DNA of 64,000 nt from Saprospiraceae bacterium (GCA_016710235.1 JADJLG010000001.1:2221501-2285500); one strand, 5' to 3'; shown: positions 18,508 through 28,242, counted from the stretch's first letter. The notes: a model not told the origin generated them from the sequence alone. Program-made: numbers and translations.

Positions 18508-18538
18508 AAAAAGCTATATCCACGATATGGCTTTTTTT
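18507..18538 (+). terminator. Terminator after tRNA-Glu
   Basis: An A-tract and GCTATATC (18507-18520) pair with GATATGGC and a T-tract (18524-18538) around a 3-base loop, with one G-T pair. It begins at the last base of the tRNA and may also work in the opposite direction. Confidence 0.8.
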
Positions 18539-18731
18539 GTTTTTGAAGCAAAAGACTTGGTGTTTTAGGGTGGTTTTGGATAATTATTAGCAGCGGTGAC
18601 TTCGTTGTCAATAATCGAAAAATAATTATTAAAATATTATATTTCAATCCTATATAAATATGATAAAATATAATATATTTAATTCAATGTGAATTTTAAG
18701 AATTTAAGAAAGCAATGTGTTTTGTTTTTAT

Positions 18732-18739
18732 TAAATTTG
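18732..18739 (+). promoter_or_regulatory. Bacteroidota -7 box (TAAATTTG) for rpmE2
   Basis: This exact TAnnTTTG match lies 102 bases before the rpmE2 ATG and would give an unusually long leader of roughly 95 bases. No good -33 TTTG element is seen at the normal distance. Confidence 0.5.
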
Positions 18740-18746
18740 CGGTCCC

Positions 18747-18797
18747 AAATTGGCTTTTGGTGCAGTTAGAATAATGAAAGTACTTGTCAGCCAATTT
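18747..18797 (+). promoter_or_regulatory. Possible bL31 leader hairpin
   Basis: AAATTGGCT (18747-18755) and AGCCAATTT (18789-18797) form a perfect 9-bp stem around a 33-base loop, in the presumed 5' leader of rpmE2. Ribosomal protein leaders that bind their own product are known for L31 in several bacterial phyla. Whether this is one is inference. Confidence 0.4.
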
Positions 18798-18841
18798 AAG
18801 GAAATAAACAAGTCTTAAGAACTATTGAAAAATTTGAATTC

Positions 18842-19099
18842 ATGAAAAAAGATATTCATCCTGGCAATTATCGAATGGTTGTTTTCAAGGACTTTTCATG
18901 TAATGAGGCTTTCCTGACGCAGTCTTGTACGGCTTCTAAGGAAACGATTACATGGGAAGATGGAAAAGAGTATCCTTTGATCCGATTGGAGATTTCCAGT
19001 AAATCCCACCCGTTCTTTACAGGAAAAATGAAGTTTGTCGATACTGCAGGTAGAATCGATAAATTCAATAAGAAATTTGCCAAGTTTTCAAAAAACTAG
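18842..19099 (+). CDS. rpmE2: 50S ribosomal protein bL31, type B
   Basis: bL31 sits at the subunit interface of the ribosome. This 85-residue protein starts MKKDIHPGNYRMVVFKD and ends near GRIDKFNKKFAKF, the type B pattern. It lacks the paired Cys-x-x-Cys zinc motifs of type A; the two cysteines present (at about residues 20 and 29) are not arranged as a zinc knuckle. In many bacteria the zinc-free form is induced by zinc starvation, but in Bacteroidota it is often the only copy. It is monocistronic, with its own promoter box and terminator. Confidence 0.95.
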   Translation: MKKDIHPGNYRMVVFKDFSCNEAFLTQSCTASKETITWEDGKEYPLIRLEISSKSHPFFTGKMKFVDTAGRIDKFNKKFAKFSKN

Positions 19100-19100
19100 G

Positions 19101-19130
19101 AAAAAGGCTCCTTTTCGGAGCCTTTTTTTT
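19101..19130 (+). terminator. Rho-independent terminator after rpmE2
   Basis: GGCTCC (19106-19111) pairs with GGAGCC (19117-19122) around a 5-base loop. The stem is extended by five A-T pairs and followed by a run of Ts, starting one base after the rpmE2 stop. Confidence 0.93.
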
Positions 19131-19271
19131 TACCTTTACTTAATAACTGGAAAACATTGTGATGGCTATTATAGTACATATTTCAAACTTTTTTAGTTTG
19201 GCTTAGAAAATATGGTAACATTCTGATAGCTCAAGACACTAATCAGTACAAAACCACAATTACGCCTAATT

Positions 19272-19871
19272 ATGAAAATTTTTTTCTACTTCCTTCCATT
19301 TTCTGCATTAGTTGGGTGCTTAATGTTATTTAGCTCCTGTTCAAATAACCCAAATAAGTCTGTTCAACAAGGTGTAGCTCAAATGGCCATTAAAGCCGGA
19401 TCCGCTCAAATCCTTATAGTGAATGCAGATTCCAATTTCGTATCGGTGCAGGATACCATGAGACGAATGTTTTTACTATCGGAAATGTTGCTGATGTCCT
19501 CCAATATGCAAAATGGTGATAGCACAGATTTTGTAAATACCAGAGATAGTAGTTATGGTTTATTGACAATTGTTTGCCCAGGACATCCATATTGCCCTCC
19601 TGCCTGTAATCCAAGCTCACAAACTTGCCCTCAAAGTACAACTTTTTATAATGATCTAAACCCGGCTAGTTTTCAGTTTCTTGGGGCTAGTTTGATCGAT
19701 TCCGCCGGAAATCCGGTTGGGATATTCAATACCAGCTCAAATTTTCCTCCAGAAATCAAAAAGCTTACACTCGTGGCTGGTCAGTCAGAAGGGAACGGAA
19801 AAACTTACAAAGTCGAAATCAAGAGAAATAATTCTCAGAATAGTCAGATATTTATGATTCCGGTAAGGTAG
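19272..19871 (+). CDS. Lipoprotein of unknown function upstream of a CHAT protein
   Basis: I do not recognise this 199-residue protein. It has a lipoprotein signal peptide (hydrophobic residues 3-20, lipobox LFSSC with Cys at about 23). The middle holds a Cys/Pro-rich segment with four or five cysteines (CPGHPYCPPACNPSSQTC) that could be disulfide-bonded or bind metal. The C-terminal part (FLGASLIDSAGNPVG to the end) looks like a small beta domain. It lies 14 bp before the TPR-CHAT gene in the same direction, so the two are very likely co-expressed and may act together at the cell envelope. Confidence 0.65.
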   Translation: MKIFFYFLPFSALVGCLMLFSSCSNNPNKSVQQGVAQMAIKAGSAQILIVNADSNFVSVQDTMRRMFLLSEMLLMSSNMQNGDSTDFVNTRDSSYGLLTIVCPGHPYCPPACNPSSQTCPQSTTFYNDLNPASFQFLGASLIDSAGNPVGIFNTSSNFPPEIKKLTLVAGQSEGNGKTYKVEIKRNNSQNSQIFMIPVR

Positions 19872-19885
19872 TTATATAAAATTAT

Positions 19886-22612
19886 GTGCGACTATCTAGA
19901 GTAATCATTGTAGCATATAGCTTGAGCGTTTGTACATGGCTTCATGCTCAGGATGATCGTACCAAAGACTCACTTTGGTTGAACAGTAAAGCAGTGGAGT
20001 TATTTTCCAATTTTTGCTATAAAGATTTCAACGAATTTAACAGACAACTGGATCTAGTATTCAAGCTTGCGGACAAGCATAAGTTCTATGAAGATAAATA
20101 TACTGCCACACTGTGGAGTATTTATTGTGCGAAGTTTTGGAGTGATTATGAGTCAATGAATGGCTCTTTGATCGCGGCTGAAAAACTTCTTGATATCATG
20201 AATTCATCATTTTTACCGGAGACCAGCTTGTTGAAAAAGGCGGATCTTTGGAATAGGAGAGGAGAGTATAACTTATTGCTTGGTAATTATAAGGAAGCTT
20301 ACGCGATGTTTCGCAAGGCATTGGATTCAATTAGTGTATTTCCTTGCGAAACAGAGTGGTTGCTTTCTTATCAAGCAAAGGCATTGCTCAATCTAGCGAC
20401 GATGAACTATGCATTGAAGAATCCGGAAGATGCTATTCAATATTTAAAACAGTCTATCAATGTTCAAAAAAAGAATCAGGCTTGTTTTGAATTTGACATG
20501 GACGTTTATACCTCATATCTGAAATTGTCCGACATTATGATTCACAATCATGATCTCGCCGGTGCAACACACCAGTTATGTCTCGCAGAAGAGGATTTGA
20601 ATGCGAAAAAGAAAAATTTTCCTGAAAGGATAAAATTACTCAAACTCGCATATTTCGAACTCCATCTTAAGAGGGCAAATGTGGCTTATTTGTCTGGTGA
20701 TTATAAACAAGCTCATGATGAGGTGGAATGTGCAAAAAAGTTTTCAAGCAACACTCAGGTAGAACTGTATGATTATACTGAAATAAAGTCACTAATTTAT
20801 CAGAAGTTAGGAGATAATGTAAAGGCAATACAATTATGGGACAACTTTAGAGCATCTCTCAATGATCAAAAGAATCTTGATTTGGAAATTAAGTTGAATA
20901 CTAAACTTGGTGAATTGTATTTGGAAATGAACCGTCTGTCCCAGGCTGCAAAACATTTTGATCTAGTACAAAATTTGTTAATATATCCTTTTGATGATCT
21001 CGTCCAGTTTATCAATGAGGTGAACATGCTCAACCCAAAAATTCAGAGTTTGATGCAAAATTTTATTCAGTTGTCAAAATGCTCATTTGAACAAAAGAAT
21101 TGGATAGAGGCACAAAGAAACCTTGCCAATGCTTTTCAATTGGCGAAAAAAGTGTTCCTAAATAAGTACTCAGAAAAAGACAAAGAATATTTGTTGGAAG
21201 CTTTGCTTCCATTAAAGGACTGGCTTGTTACATTAAATAAATCCACTGCACTTTACACAGATAAACAAATTTTTGATTTTGTCAATTTGGAAACGGTTAA
21301 AATGCAATCAATATTGGAACCAAAAATCAATTCCATGGATAGCATTAGTTTGAGTTTCCAGAGGCTGAAGAATCTTGAATTCTTTATTTCAGAGTTGGAG
21401 AAACAACTGTATTTTAATAAGAATAAGAAGGAAATTGATTTTTTCACCGATAAACTACTGCAACTTCGTCAACAAAAGAAAGAACTTTTACTCAAATATA
21501 GACTAGATATGGAATTTCATCGGGAACCAGATGTGCTTTTGTCCGATTTGATCCAGCAGAAACTAGCCATTGATGAGCAGTTTATCCAGATTATTATTTG
21601 TCAGGAAAGAATTTCTCTGTTGTGTCTTGGTAAAGTAAACATCAAAATTTATCAGGTTGATAAAATTAGAGGATTTGAAGATAGTATTCAATCCTTCTTA
21701 AAAAGTGTCCACATTCCTTCAGATCAGCATTGGAGAGAACTAGGTCACTTTTTGTACTATCAGTTATCTATGGATAAAATCATCCAGCCTGGAGTAAAAA
21801 AATTAGTTTTTTCTACACATGGAAACATGAGTCTTGTGCCATTTGAAGTAATGAATAAAAGTAATAACAAGCAAGAGTTTTTAATTAATGATTATGATAT
21901 AAGCTATTTCAATCCTGAAGCGTTGACGCATTTTGGAAGGAGCGCTGTTCCCGTCAGTATCAGACAGGCATATTTTTTCGCACCCATTTTTGAAGGGAAC
22001 TCTTCAGTGTCTTCAACTTTGCTTCATAATATTGCTGAAGTAAATTTGGTGTCCGAACATTTTTTGTACAAGAAAAAGTATGTGTATAACTTGCCTTGTT
22101 TGGACCAAATGAAAAATCAAAATTTTTCTGGGTCAATTTTACATTTTTCTACTCATGCATCTGTTGATCATGCAAATAATAAGTTTTCATTTATCTCATT
22201 TGGTGATATTTCAAACCATAAGATGTCAGAACCACTATTTTATAATGACTTGAGTTATTTAAACATTCCGGCAGAATTGGTTGTACTAAATGGTTGTGAG
22301 ACTGGTCTTGGAAATGTTGACTTGCAGGGAGGCGTGCATAGTATGGCTACTGCATTTTTTCAATCAGGGGCTAAATCGGTGATGTCAAGTTTATGGAAAG
22401 TAAATGATGCTATCTCATCACATATAACAGATATGTTTTATATAAAACTCTCTGAAGGTAAATTTAAAGATGAGGCATTAAGAGACGCAAAGCTTTATTA
22501 TTTGAAAAATGCTGACCCATTGTATATGCATCCATATTATTGGGCTGCTTATATCCTTACAGGTGACAATTCTAAATTGACATGGAGTAAACCTTGGAGC
22601 TTTACTTTTTAG
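19886..22612 (+). CDS. Secreted TPR and CHAT-domain (caspase-like) protein
   Basis: CHAT domains are caspase-like cysteine peptidases (clan CD). The GTG at 19886 starts a 908-residue protein with a signal peptide ending LHAQ (about residues 1-22). Residues 30-480 contain repeated helical TPR-like units (for example LGNYKEAYAMFRKAL and LSGDYKQAHDEVECAK), then a charged coiled-coil-like part to about 560. The C-terminal CHAT domain (about 600-905) has the presumed catalytic His757 in HFSTHAS and Cys804 in VVLNGCETG, followed by the usual GGVHSMATAFFQSGAKSVMSSLWKVND. Both catalytic residues are intact. Its substrate is unknown, and the signal peptide places it outside the cytoplasm, unlike characterised CHAT proteases of defence systems. 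Confidence 0.87.
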   Translation: MRLSRVIIVAYSLSVCTWLHAQDDRTKDSLWLNSKAVELFSNFCYKDFNEFNRQLDLVFKLADKHKFYEDKYTATLWSIYCAKFWSDYESMNGSLIAAEKLLDIMNSSFLPETSLLKKADLWNRRGEYNLLLGNYKEAYAMFRKALDSISVFPCETEWLLSYQAKALLNLATMNYALKNPEDAIQYLKQSINVQKKNQACFEFDMDVYTSYLKLSDIMIHNHDLAGATHQLCLAEEDLNAKKKNFPERIKLLKLAYFELHLKRANVAYLSGDYKQAHDEVECAKKFSSNTQVELYDYTEIKSLIYQKLGDNVKAIQLWDNFRASLNDQKNLDLEIKLNTKLGELYLEMNRLSQAAKHFDLVQNLLIYPFDDLVQFINEVNMLNPKIQSLMQNFIQLSKCSFEQKNWIEAQRNLANAFQLAKKVFLNKYSEKDKEYLLEALLPLKDWLVTLNKSTALYTDKQIFDFVNLETVKMQSILEPKINSMDSISLSFQRLKNLEFFISELEKQLYFNKNKKEIDFFTDKLLQLRQQKKELLLKYRLDMEFHREPDVLLSDLIQQKLAIDEQFIQIIICQERISLLCLGKVNIKIYQVDKIRGFEDSIQSFLKSVHIPSDQHWRELGHFLYYQLSMDKIIQPGVKKLVFSTHGNMSLVPFEVMNKSNNKQEFLINDYDISYFNPEALTHFGRSAVPVSIRQAYFFAPIFEGNSSVSSTLLHNIAEVNLVSEHFLYKKKYVYNLPCLDQMKNQNFSGSILHFSTHASVDHANNKFSFISFGDISNHKMSEPLFYNDLSYLNIPAELVVLNGCETGLGNVDLQGGVHSMATAFFQSGAKSVMSSLWKVNDAISSHITDMFYIKLSEGKFKDEALRDAKLYYLKNADPLYMHPYYWAAYILTGDNSKLTWSKPWSFTF

Positions 22613-22833
22613 TCTGGTTTGGTGTATGTTCGGAATAGGTGGGAATTGAGTTTAGACCCAACTTTAAAATCTATTTAAATGAGCATTTTATTACTTTCAT
22701 ATAATCCATTCCCACTTACTCAAAAATAATTCATAGACACTGTAGCTAAGTAATAAGTAGTCAAGATTTGAACATCATATCATTTCAACATACTAATCTT
22801 CTAATATTATGAAATGGAAGTTTTGGCCTTTAC

Positions 22834-25800
22834 TTACTTAATCAAAGTGACGTCTCCGGTTTTTATTTTCTTTCCTTCATTATCAGCTTGATAAATGATA
22901 TAATAAGCATATACACCCGGATTTAGTTTTGTGCCGCGGAACGTACCATCCCAACCATAAATATCACCATTTGCATTATATCCCAGATTTTCAACTGCAA
23001 ACATTTGCTCACCCCATCTGTCAAATACAGCGAAATTTAAAATTCTGGTCTTTAGTGGGAACTTAAATACAGGATAAAATTTTTCGTTTAGTTGGTCACC
23101 ATTAGGGGAAAAAATAGTGGGTACATATATTTCAGATTGATCCAGTAAAACGGTAATTGTCATCACATCAGAAAATATGCATCCATTTTCGTCAGTGACA
23201 GTAAGAGTATACGTCGTAGTGTTACTTGGTGTCGCAACTGGATTCGCACAATCGTCACATGACAAACTTGTAGTAGGATCCCAACTTATAGTTGATGGAT
23301 TAAAAGGAATAACAGACTGTATGATAACTGAGTTGCCTTCTTTGATAGTTGTATCATTTGGCAAGCGAATTACTCCTAGATTTGCTCCATCTATTTGAAA
23401 CTGAAAACTGGTGTCGCAGCCCTCGATGTCTTGTATTTGGATTTGATGTATTCCAAGGGATAATTGTTGCGCTGTAAATGTACCTGTAAAGTTTATAGCT
23501 GCCTGATTATCTATTTTTATTTTATAAATACCAGACCCTCCTGTCAGTGAGTTTAATACAAACTCTCCTGTATTAGGAAAATTACATTCTAAATCCATTT
23601 TATTATAAGAAAGTGTAATAGGTGAATAAAATGAAATGTCGACTTGAAGTGTACTGTCACATCCATTCGAATTTGAGCTTGGCAACAATATAGATCCACT
23701 AGGATTGTTTATGTCGAAAGTTCGATTTCCAATGACGATGTTTTTTGAACTACATATTGTATCTCTGAATGATCCTGTGCTTATTGGATTAAAAGTAAGA
23801 TTTACAGTAAGAAACGTATCGCAGTTTCTGTAGGATTTGATCGGAAGTTTTTGAGTGCCACGAGGTTTTTGAATTGAATACACTTGACCATAAATATCAA
23901 CACTGTCATTGGCACATATCTTTTTGTCAAAACTTCCAATTGCATCGGGTAACACAGTAAGGTCAACTTCAGTTAAGCTATCACAACCATTGACCGATCC
24001 ATTGACGTTTCGCAACGTGCCGGTAGTCCTACCTGATGTGAAAAACTGTCCGGGATGATCAGGAAACCTCAATGTATCCCCACGGCAAATATCAGCTCGG
24101 TAAAAGCCAAGAGCCGTAGGAAGAATATCTATCCTTACATCTAATGTGCTGTCACAGCCTAAGTATGAGGTGAGCATGATTTGACCGGTAGGATTTCGGT
24201 CACTGAAAAATCTATCAATAATGAAAACACTGTCTCCCTTGCAAAGTGATTGAACTTTAATGCCTTTTGTGTTTGCAAGAGTTAAGTTTACATTTACTAC
24301 GCTATCACAACCTGTATAACTTTGTCCCGGCAGTGTAACTTTTCCGGACAAGTTATTTTTGTCAAATGTTTGATTACCAACTGTAATAGTCTGTGTTTCA
24401 CAAATTGTTTTTACGAAGTCACTTTCTGAATAATCTTTTATGGTTAAACTGACCTGCACCGTGCTATCACAGCCAAAGACAGATTGGTTCGCAAGTACTA
24501 CTATTCCTTGAGGATTATTTATGTCAAATCTTGTAGTGCCCACAGTAATGAAGTCATTAGAACAGATCGTTCTGTTGAGTTGAAAAAAACCTCTTTCTGT
24601 TCCAAACAGTACAATTGTGCTGTCGCAACCATTGGAAGCAGTGACTGTAAATGAATCCACAGGATTATTTTTGTCTATAGTTATTCCACCTATTGTTGTA
24701 GATTGATTATAACAAAAATTTACATTTTGTGTACTTCGAGTTCCGGATCCAAAATCTAGTTTTATGACGATAACAGAATCACAGATACTGAGATTGTCTC
24801 CTGGTATCACAAGACTATCATAATTATTGACTGCATCGTAAATTTTATTTCTAAACGGAAAAGTTTGACCGGAGCATAGAAATGGGTTCAATTTTAATTG
24901 AACGATTCCGGGACAAGTATAACATTGCGAAAATTCTGAATACAGTTGTGGCGCAGAACTGTTGGCCGTGTATTGATATGCAGAAATATTTGTGCGATTT
25001 GGATATGTAGTGTTGAGCACCCAGTTTCCAGCGTTATCTGACAGTGCAACGCCAAGTTGGGTTCCTCCCTGACAGACAGCATTTGGGCATGTTTTTTTTG
25101 CATTGGTGTAAACCACGACATTGTGGTTAGGCAGTGCAGTACCATAGATAGCGTCTCTATTTATTGCCGTTATCGTCGGCGGAATAGGATACACAGCTCC
25201 TTGATTAACATTATTGACGACTTTTGTATTTATACAATTTATAGTATTTGCTATAAATGAAGATTGACTAATCGGCGGGAAAAGATTTGTCTCATAAAAT
25301 TTGTTGAACCTTTCCACTATGTTGCTGTCGATTCTAATCTTGCTGCCTGTGATGTTGGCATCCACAAAAATATCACCATCGTAGGCTCGGTTATTGTTAA
25401 TAGTATAGTCTGAAAATATTCCCCCATTCATATTAACCGCAATATTACTTTTCAAGAATTTGTTATTCTCGACAAGTGCATTTCCCGCGCTGATGAGATG
25501 AATACTTCCATCTACTGTTCCAAAGAAGAAGTTATTGCGTATTTTTGTTTTGCAACCATTCGCATGTACAATTGCTTTGCTGTTTGTACGTCCGAATATT
25601 GCACCAAAAGTATCTAATCCGTTAAAGATGTTATTTTCAATTAAAAAATCGCCATCATCAGTAACAATGGCTACATCTTCATTTGCGAAAATGTTTTGTG
25701 AAATAACAGCAATATTTGAGTTGCTTTGTGGTTTGAAGTGTAGATGACTAAGGCACTGGCTGGCATTTGTCTTTTGATAATCAGATCCATAAATATTATT

Positions 25801-26358
25801 TCCAAAAACAAAGCCATTAACGTTTCCTACTAAAACAGCAGATGGACTTGATACACCACCCAAATTAAACTCCCCTATAAATGCACAATTTAAGATAAAG
25901 CAATCTGTAAGGGTTGACGATCCTTCTATATGGATGATATGATCATCTATAGAAGTATAGGCCATAGATTGAAACATTATACCGCTAATCGTTACATTTG
26001 AAGCTTCAATTTTCAAATAGGAATTACCTCCAAAATTTCTGTTTTGCAAGTTAATCACATAACTGCCTAATAAGCCACCATTTTGAGTATCACCTTTAAT
26101 AAATAGATTGGGAGCAGTAATCGTGGGCAAAGGGCCATTTGGTATCTCTGTGTGAATGCCCGGACCTGGTATGTTAAAATGAATTTCACTATTTACATTG
26201 TCTGCATTTGACAAGCGAATGGCTTCTCTTAGGCTACAATGAATCCCATCGCAAGCACCATCATCTATGTCATTAGTAGAATTGACAGTATAAATCGTTT
26301 GCGCATCAACCCCCAGGCAAAAGATGAGCATCAAAAATCCTGTAATTAAGCCTTTCAT
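22834..26358 (-). CDS. Giant T9SS-secreted protein: CSLREA, beta-helix, Cys-pair repeats, CHU_C sorting domain
   Basis: This 1174-residue protein is probably secreted by T9SS and held at or released from the cell surface. I placed the start at the ATG at 26358, giving a normal signal peptide ending GVDAQ; an upstream in-frame start at 26403 would spoil it. CSLREA lies at residues 41-46, followed by a right-handed beta-helix region to about 390. Eight degenerate repeats of about 55 residues follow, each with a Cys near its start (such as TICSNDFITVG) and ending in CDS or CDT plus a beta strand. The last 90 residues, from FSPNGDQLNEKFYPVF to GDVTLIK, are a gliding-motility-type (CHU_C, type B) sorting domain. 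Adhesion or surface binding is plausible but unproven. Confidence 0.85.
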   Translation of the reverse strand: MKGLITGFLMLIFCLGVDAQTIYTVNSTNDIDDGACDGIHCSLREAIRLSNADNVNSEIHFNIPGPGIHTEIPNGPLPTITAPNLFIKGDTQNGGLLGSYVINLQNRNFGGNSYLKIEASNVTISGIMFQSMAYTSIDDHIIHIEGSSTLTDCFILNCAFIGEFNLGGVSSPSAVLVGNVNGFVFGNNIYGSDYQKTNASQCLSHLHFKPQSNSNIAVISQNIFANEDVAIVTDDGDFLIENNIFNGLDTFGAIFGRTNSKAIVHANGCKTKIRNNFFFGTVDGSIHLISAGNALVENNKFLKSNIAVNMNGGIFSDYTINNNRAYDGDIFVDANITGSKIRIDSNIVERFNKFYETNLFPPISQSSFIANTINCINTKVVNNVNQGAVYPIPPTITAINRDAIYGTALPNHNVVVYTNAKKTCPNAVCQGGTQLGVALSDNAGNWVLNTTYPNRTNISAYQYTANSSAPQLYSEFSQCYTCPGIVQLKLNPFLCSGQTFPFRNKIYDAVNNYDSLVIPGDNLSICDSVIVIKLDFGSGTRSTQNVNFCYNQSTTIGGITIDKNNPVDSFTVTASNGCDSTIVLFGTERGFFQLNRTICSNDFITVGTTRFDINNPQGIVVLANQSVFGCDSTVQVSLTIKDYSESDFVKTICETQTITVGNQTFDKNNLSGKVTLPGQSYTGCDSVVNVNLTLANTKGIKVQSLCKGDSVFIIDRFFSDRNPTGQIMLTSYLGCDSTLDVRIDILPTALGFYRADICRGDTLRFPDHPGQFFTSGRTTGTLRNVNGSVNGCDSLTEVDLTVLPDAIGSFDKKICANDSVDIYGQVYSIQKPRGTQKLPIKSYRNCDTFLTVNLTFNPISTGSFRDTICSSKNIVIGNRTFDINNPSGSILLPSSNSNGCDSTLQVDISFYSPITLSYNKMDLECNFPNTGEFVLNSLTGGSGIYKIKIDNQAAINFTGTFTAQQLSLGIHQIQIQDIEGCDTSFQFQIDGANLGVIRLPNDTTIKEGNSVIIQSVIPFNPSTISWDPTTSLSCDDCANPVATPSNTTTYTLTVTDENGCIFSDVMTITVLLDQSEIYVPTIFSPNGDQLNEKFYPVFKFPLKTRILNFAVFDRWGEQMFAVENLGYNANGDIYGWDGTFRGTKLNPGVYAYYIIYQADNEGKKIKTGDVTLIK

Positions 26359-26520
26359 ATTTCCTTTCCCCGCTTTTTTGCAAATTTGGTACATTTTGGT
26401 CAAATTATTTAAGGGTTATTCCTGATTTTGACAGATTTATTCACTTGATTCGTCTTTTTTAATAAGCCCCAATATTTATTTATAGAACGACTTCTATCTG
26501 AAGATCAAAAAGCCTTAAAT

Positions 26521-27396
26521 TTATAAATGCCTTTCAGCATGGTAGCTTGACCTTACCAGAGGCCCACTTTCCACCAATTGGATTCCTCTCTTGAGGCCTT
26601 CTTCCTTGTAGTGTAGAAAAAGATCCGGATGGATAAACTCAATAACCGGAAGATGATTTTTTGTTGGTTGAAGATATTGGCCCAAAGTCAGCACATCGCA
26701 TCTATGCTCAGCCAGATCATCCATAGCTTTATAAACTTGGTCTTTGGTTTCACCGATACCAAGCATAATACCAGATTTTGTGCGCTTGCCAAACTCTTTG
26801 GTTCTTTTGATTTGTTCTAGACTTCTATTGTATTTGGCTTGGGGTCTGACCATGCGATATAGCTCCTCTACAGTTTCCATATTGTGGGATACAACCTCTT
26901 GCCCGGCTTCTATCATCCGGACCAAAGCAGACCATTGAGCTTTTACATCAGGAATGAGCGTTTCAATCGTTGTCGCAGGTGATGAAGTTTTGATTTCTCT
27001 TACAGTTTGATACCAGATTTCAGCTCCCTTGTCAGCAAGCTCATCTCGATTGACTGAAGTGATCACTGCATGTTTTACCTGCATCAAGCGAATGGCTTGA
27101 GCTACCCGTTTCGGTTCATCTTCATCGTATTCATTGGGTCTGCCTGTTTTTACTGCACAAAACCCACAAGATCTTGTACATATGTTACCAAGTATCATAA
27201 AGGTGGCAGTTCCGGCCCCCCAGCATTCTCCCATATTTGGACAATTGCCACTTTGGCAAATCGTATGTAGTTTATATTGGTCAACCAAAGCTCTGACATG
27301 CCGATAGTTTTCACCTATTGGTAACTTTACACGCAACCATTCAGGCTTTTTGGCCCTGGTATCTTGAGTTTGATTGACAATAGGAAGATCTAACAT
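26521..27396 (-). CDS. lipA: Lipoyl synthase
   Basis: LipA is a radical SAM enzyme that inserts two sulfurs into protein-bound octanoyl groups to make lipoate. The 291-residue protein has both cluster motifs: the auxiliary cluster Cys47, Cys52 and Cys58 (CQSGNCPNMGEC) and the radical SAM CTRSCGFC at Cys73, Cys77 and Cys80. The C-terminal RSSYHAE serine motif is also present. It is monocistronic here; lipB is not in the window. Confidence 0.97.
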   Translation of the reverse strand: MLDLPIVNQTQDTRAKKPEWLRVKLPIGENYRHVRALVDQYKLHTICQSGNCPNMGECWGAGTATFMILGNICTRSCGFCAVKTGRPNEYDEDEPKRVAQAIRLMQVKHAVITSVNRDELADKGAEIWYQTVREIKTSSPATTIETLIPDVKAQWSALVRMIEAGQEVVSHNMETVEELYRMVRPQAKYNRSLEQIKRTKEFGKRTKSGIMLGIGETKDQVYKAMDDLAEHRCDVLTLGQYLQPTKNHLPVIEFIHPDLFLHYKEEGLKRGIQLVESGPLVRSSYHAERHL

Positions 27397-27405
27397 TTAA
27401 TTGAA

Positions 27406-28190
27406 TTAGCGCCTTTTTCCTAACTGGAGACTGAGGTAAAAGTTGAGAAAAAATGACTTGTTTTTTTCTGTGACCAAAATGGGTACTTTTTTGATATACA
27501 GATCTGATTGGATCCCTATTTCCAATGACCTGACATATTTTTCATAAGCTCCTGGATCAATTCGCAAGCCAAGCTGGCCATAAGCACCCGGGATTATGCT
27601 CAACTCGGTTATGCCTTTGAAAAAACTACCCTTTCCTAATATATGGTCCGGATCCAAAATTCGTCTTTATTATCTTCCTCATACCTGACAAGTACCTGAA
27701 GATTCTCACCGTCATGGTTGTCCAGAATTTTTAAATAATAAGGTTTGAGGATACCTGCTGACATGCCGTAACGCCAGACAAGTGCTACTGCGACACCACG
27801 ATCTCTAGCTTTTTCAGAAAAATACCGCAATCCAAAAAGACCTGTTCGCAGAGCAAAAAATGAATTTTGTTTGCCGTAAGTGTAGTTACGGAACTCACCA
27901 TGATTGCTTCCCACCTGGCTTTCATTCTTCGATTCTCGAGGATCTCTGACGTAACTGAATGTGGCAAACATTCCATTCGTACTGTAATAATTGCGGATTC
28001 GAGACTGGGTATATGACAGCAAATATCCATTCGTGTGCATTCCAAATTCTGCCGCGTATTCTTTTTTAAAGATTACACCTTTTCTTACAGTTTGTATCTC
28101 AACCTGAGAATGCACCTTGGAACTAAGCACCACTGAAGTCGCAACGAGGATGAATGATTGAATAAGGTATGTGTATCGAAATTTACTCAC
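27406..28190 (-). pseudogene. Beta-barrel-like exported protein gene split by a one-base frameshift
   Basis: Two overlapping minus-strand frames read as one protein of about 261 residues. Reading starts at a GTG at 28190 (signal peptide VSKFRYTYLIQSFILVATSVVLSSKVHSQ) and runs to an early stop after KDEFWIRTIY. In another frame the sequence continues as LDPDHILGKGSFFKGITEL to the natural end LQLGKRR. Adding one T to the T4 run (plus-strand A4 at 27656-27659) restores DEFLDPDHILGKG. From memory, this ending (DHILGKGSFFKG, then PGAYGQLGLRID, ending in a strand plus GKR) matches a conserved Bacteroidota family of outer-membrane-like proteins. It may be a true mutation, a programmed slip or an assembly error. 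Confidence 0.75.
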
Positions 28191-28242
28191 AAGTCCAAAT
28201 TTAAGCTCAAATAATGGTACTATGGACTTATTTTTGAAGTTT

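Larger units (their letters stand above)
18539..18841. other. Gene-free stretch between tRNA-Glu and rpmE2
   Basis: The first 190 bases are A/T-rich and show nothing recognisable. The last 110 bases contain the rpmE2 promoter box and a possible RNA leader, listed separately. Confidence 0.6.

Noticed and set aside
23640..24900. Regularly spaced similar segments that might look like a repeat array
   Set aside because: They are coding repeats (Cys-pair units of about 55 codons), degenerate and in frame, not CRISPR repeats with unique spacers.
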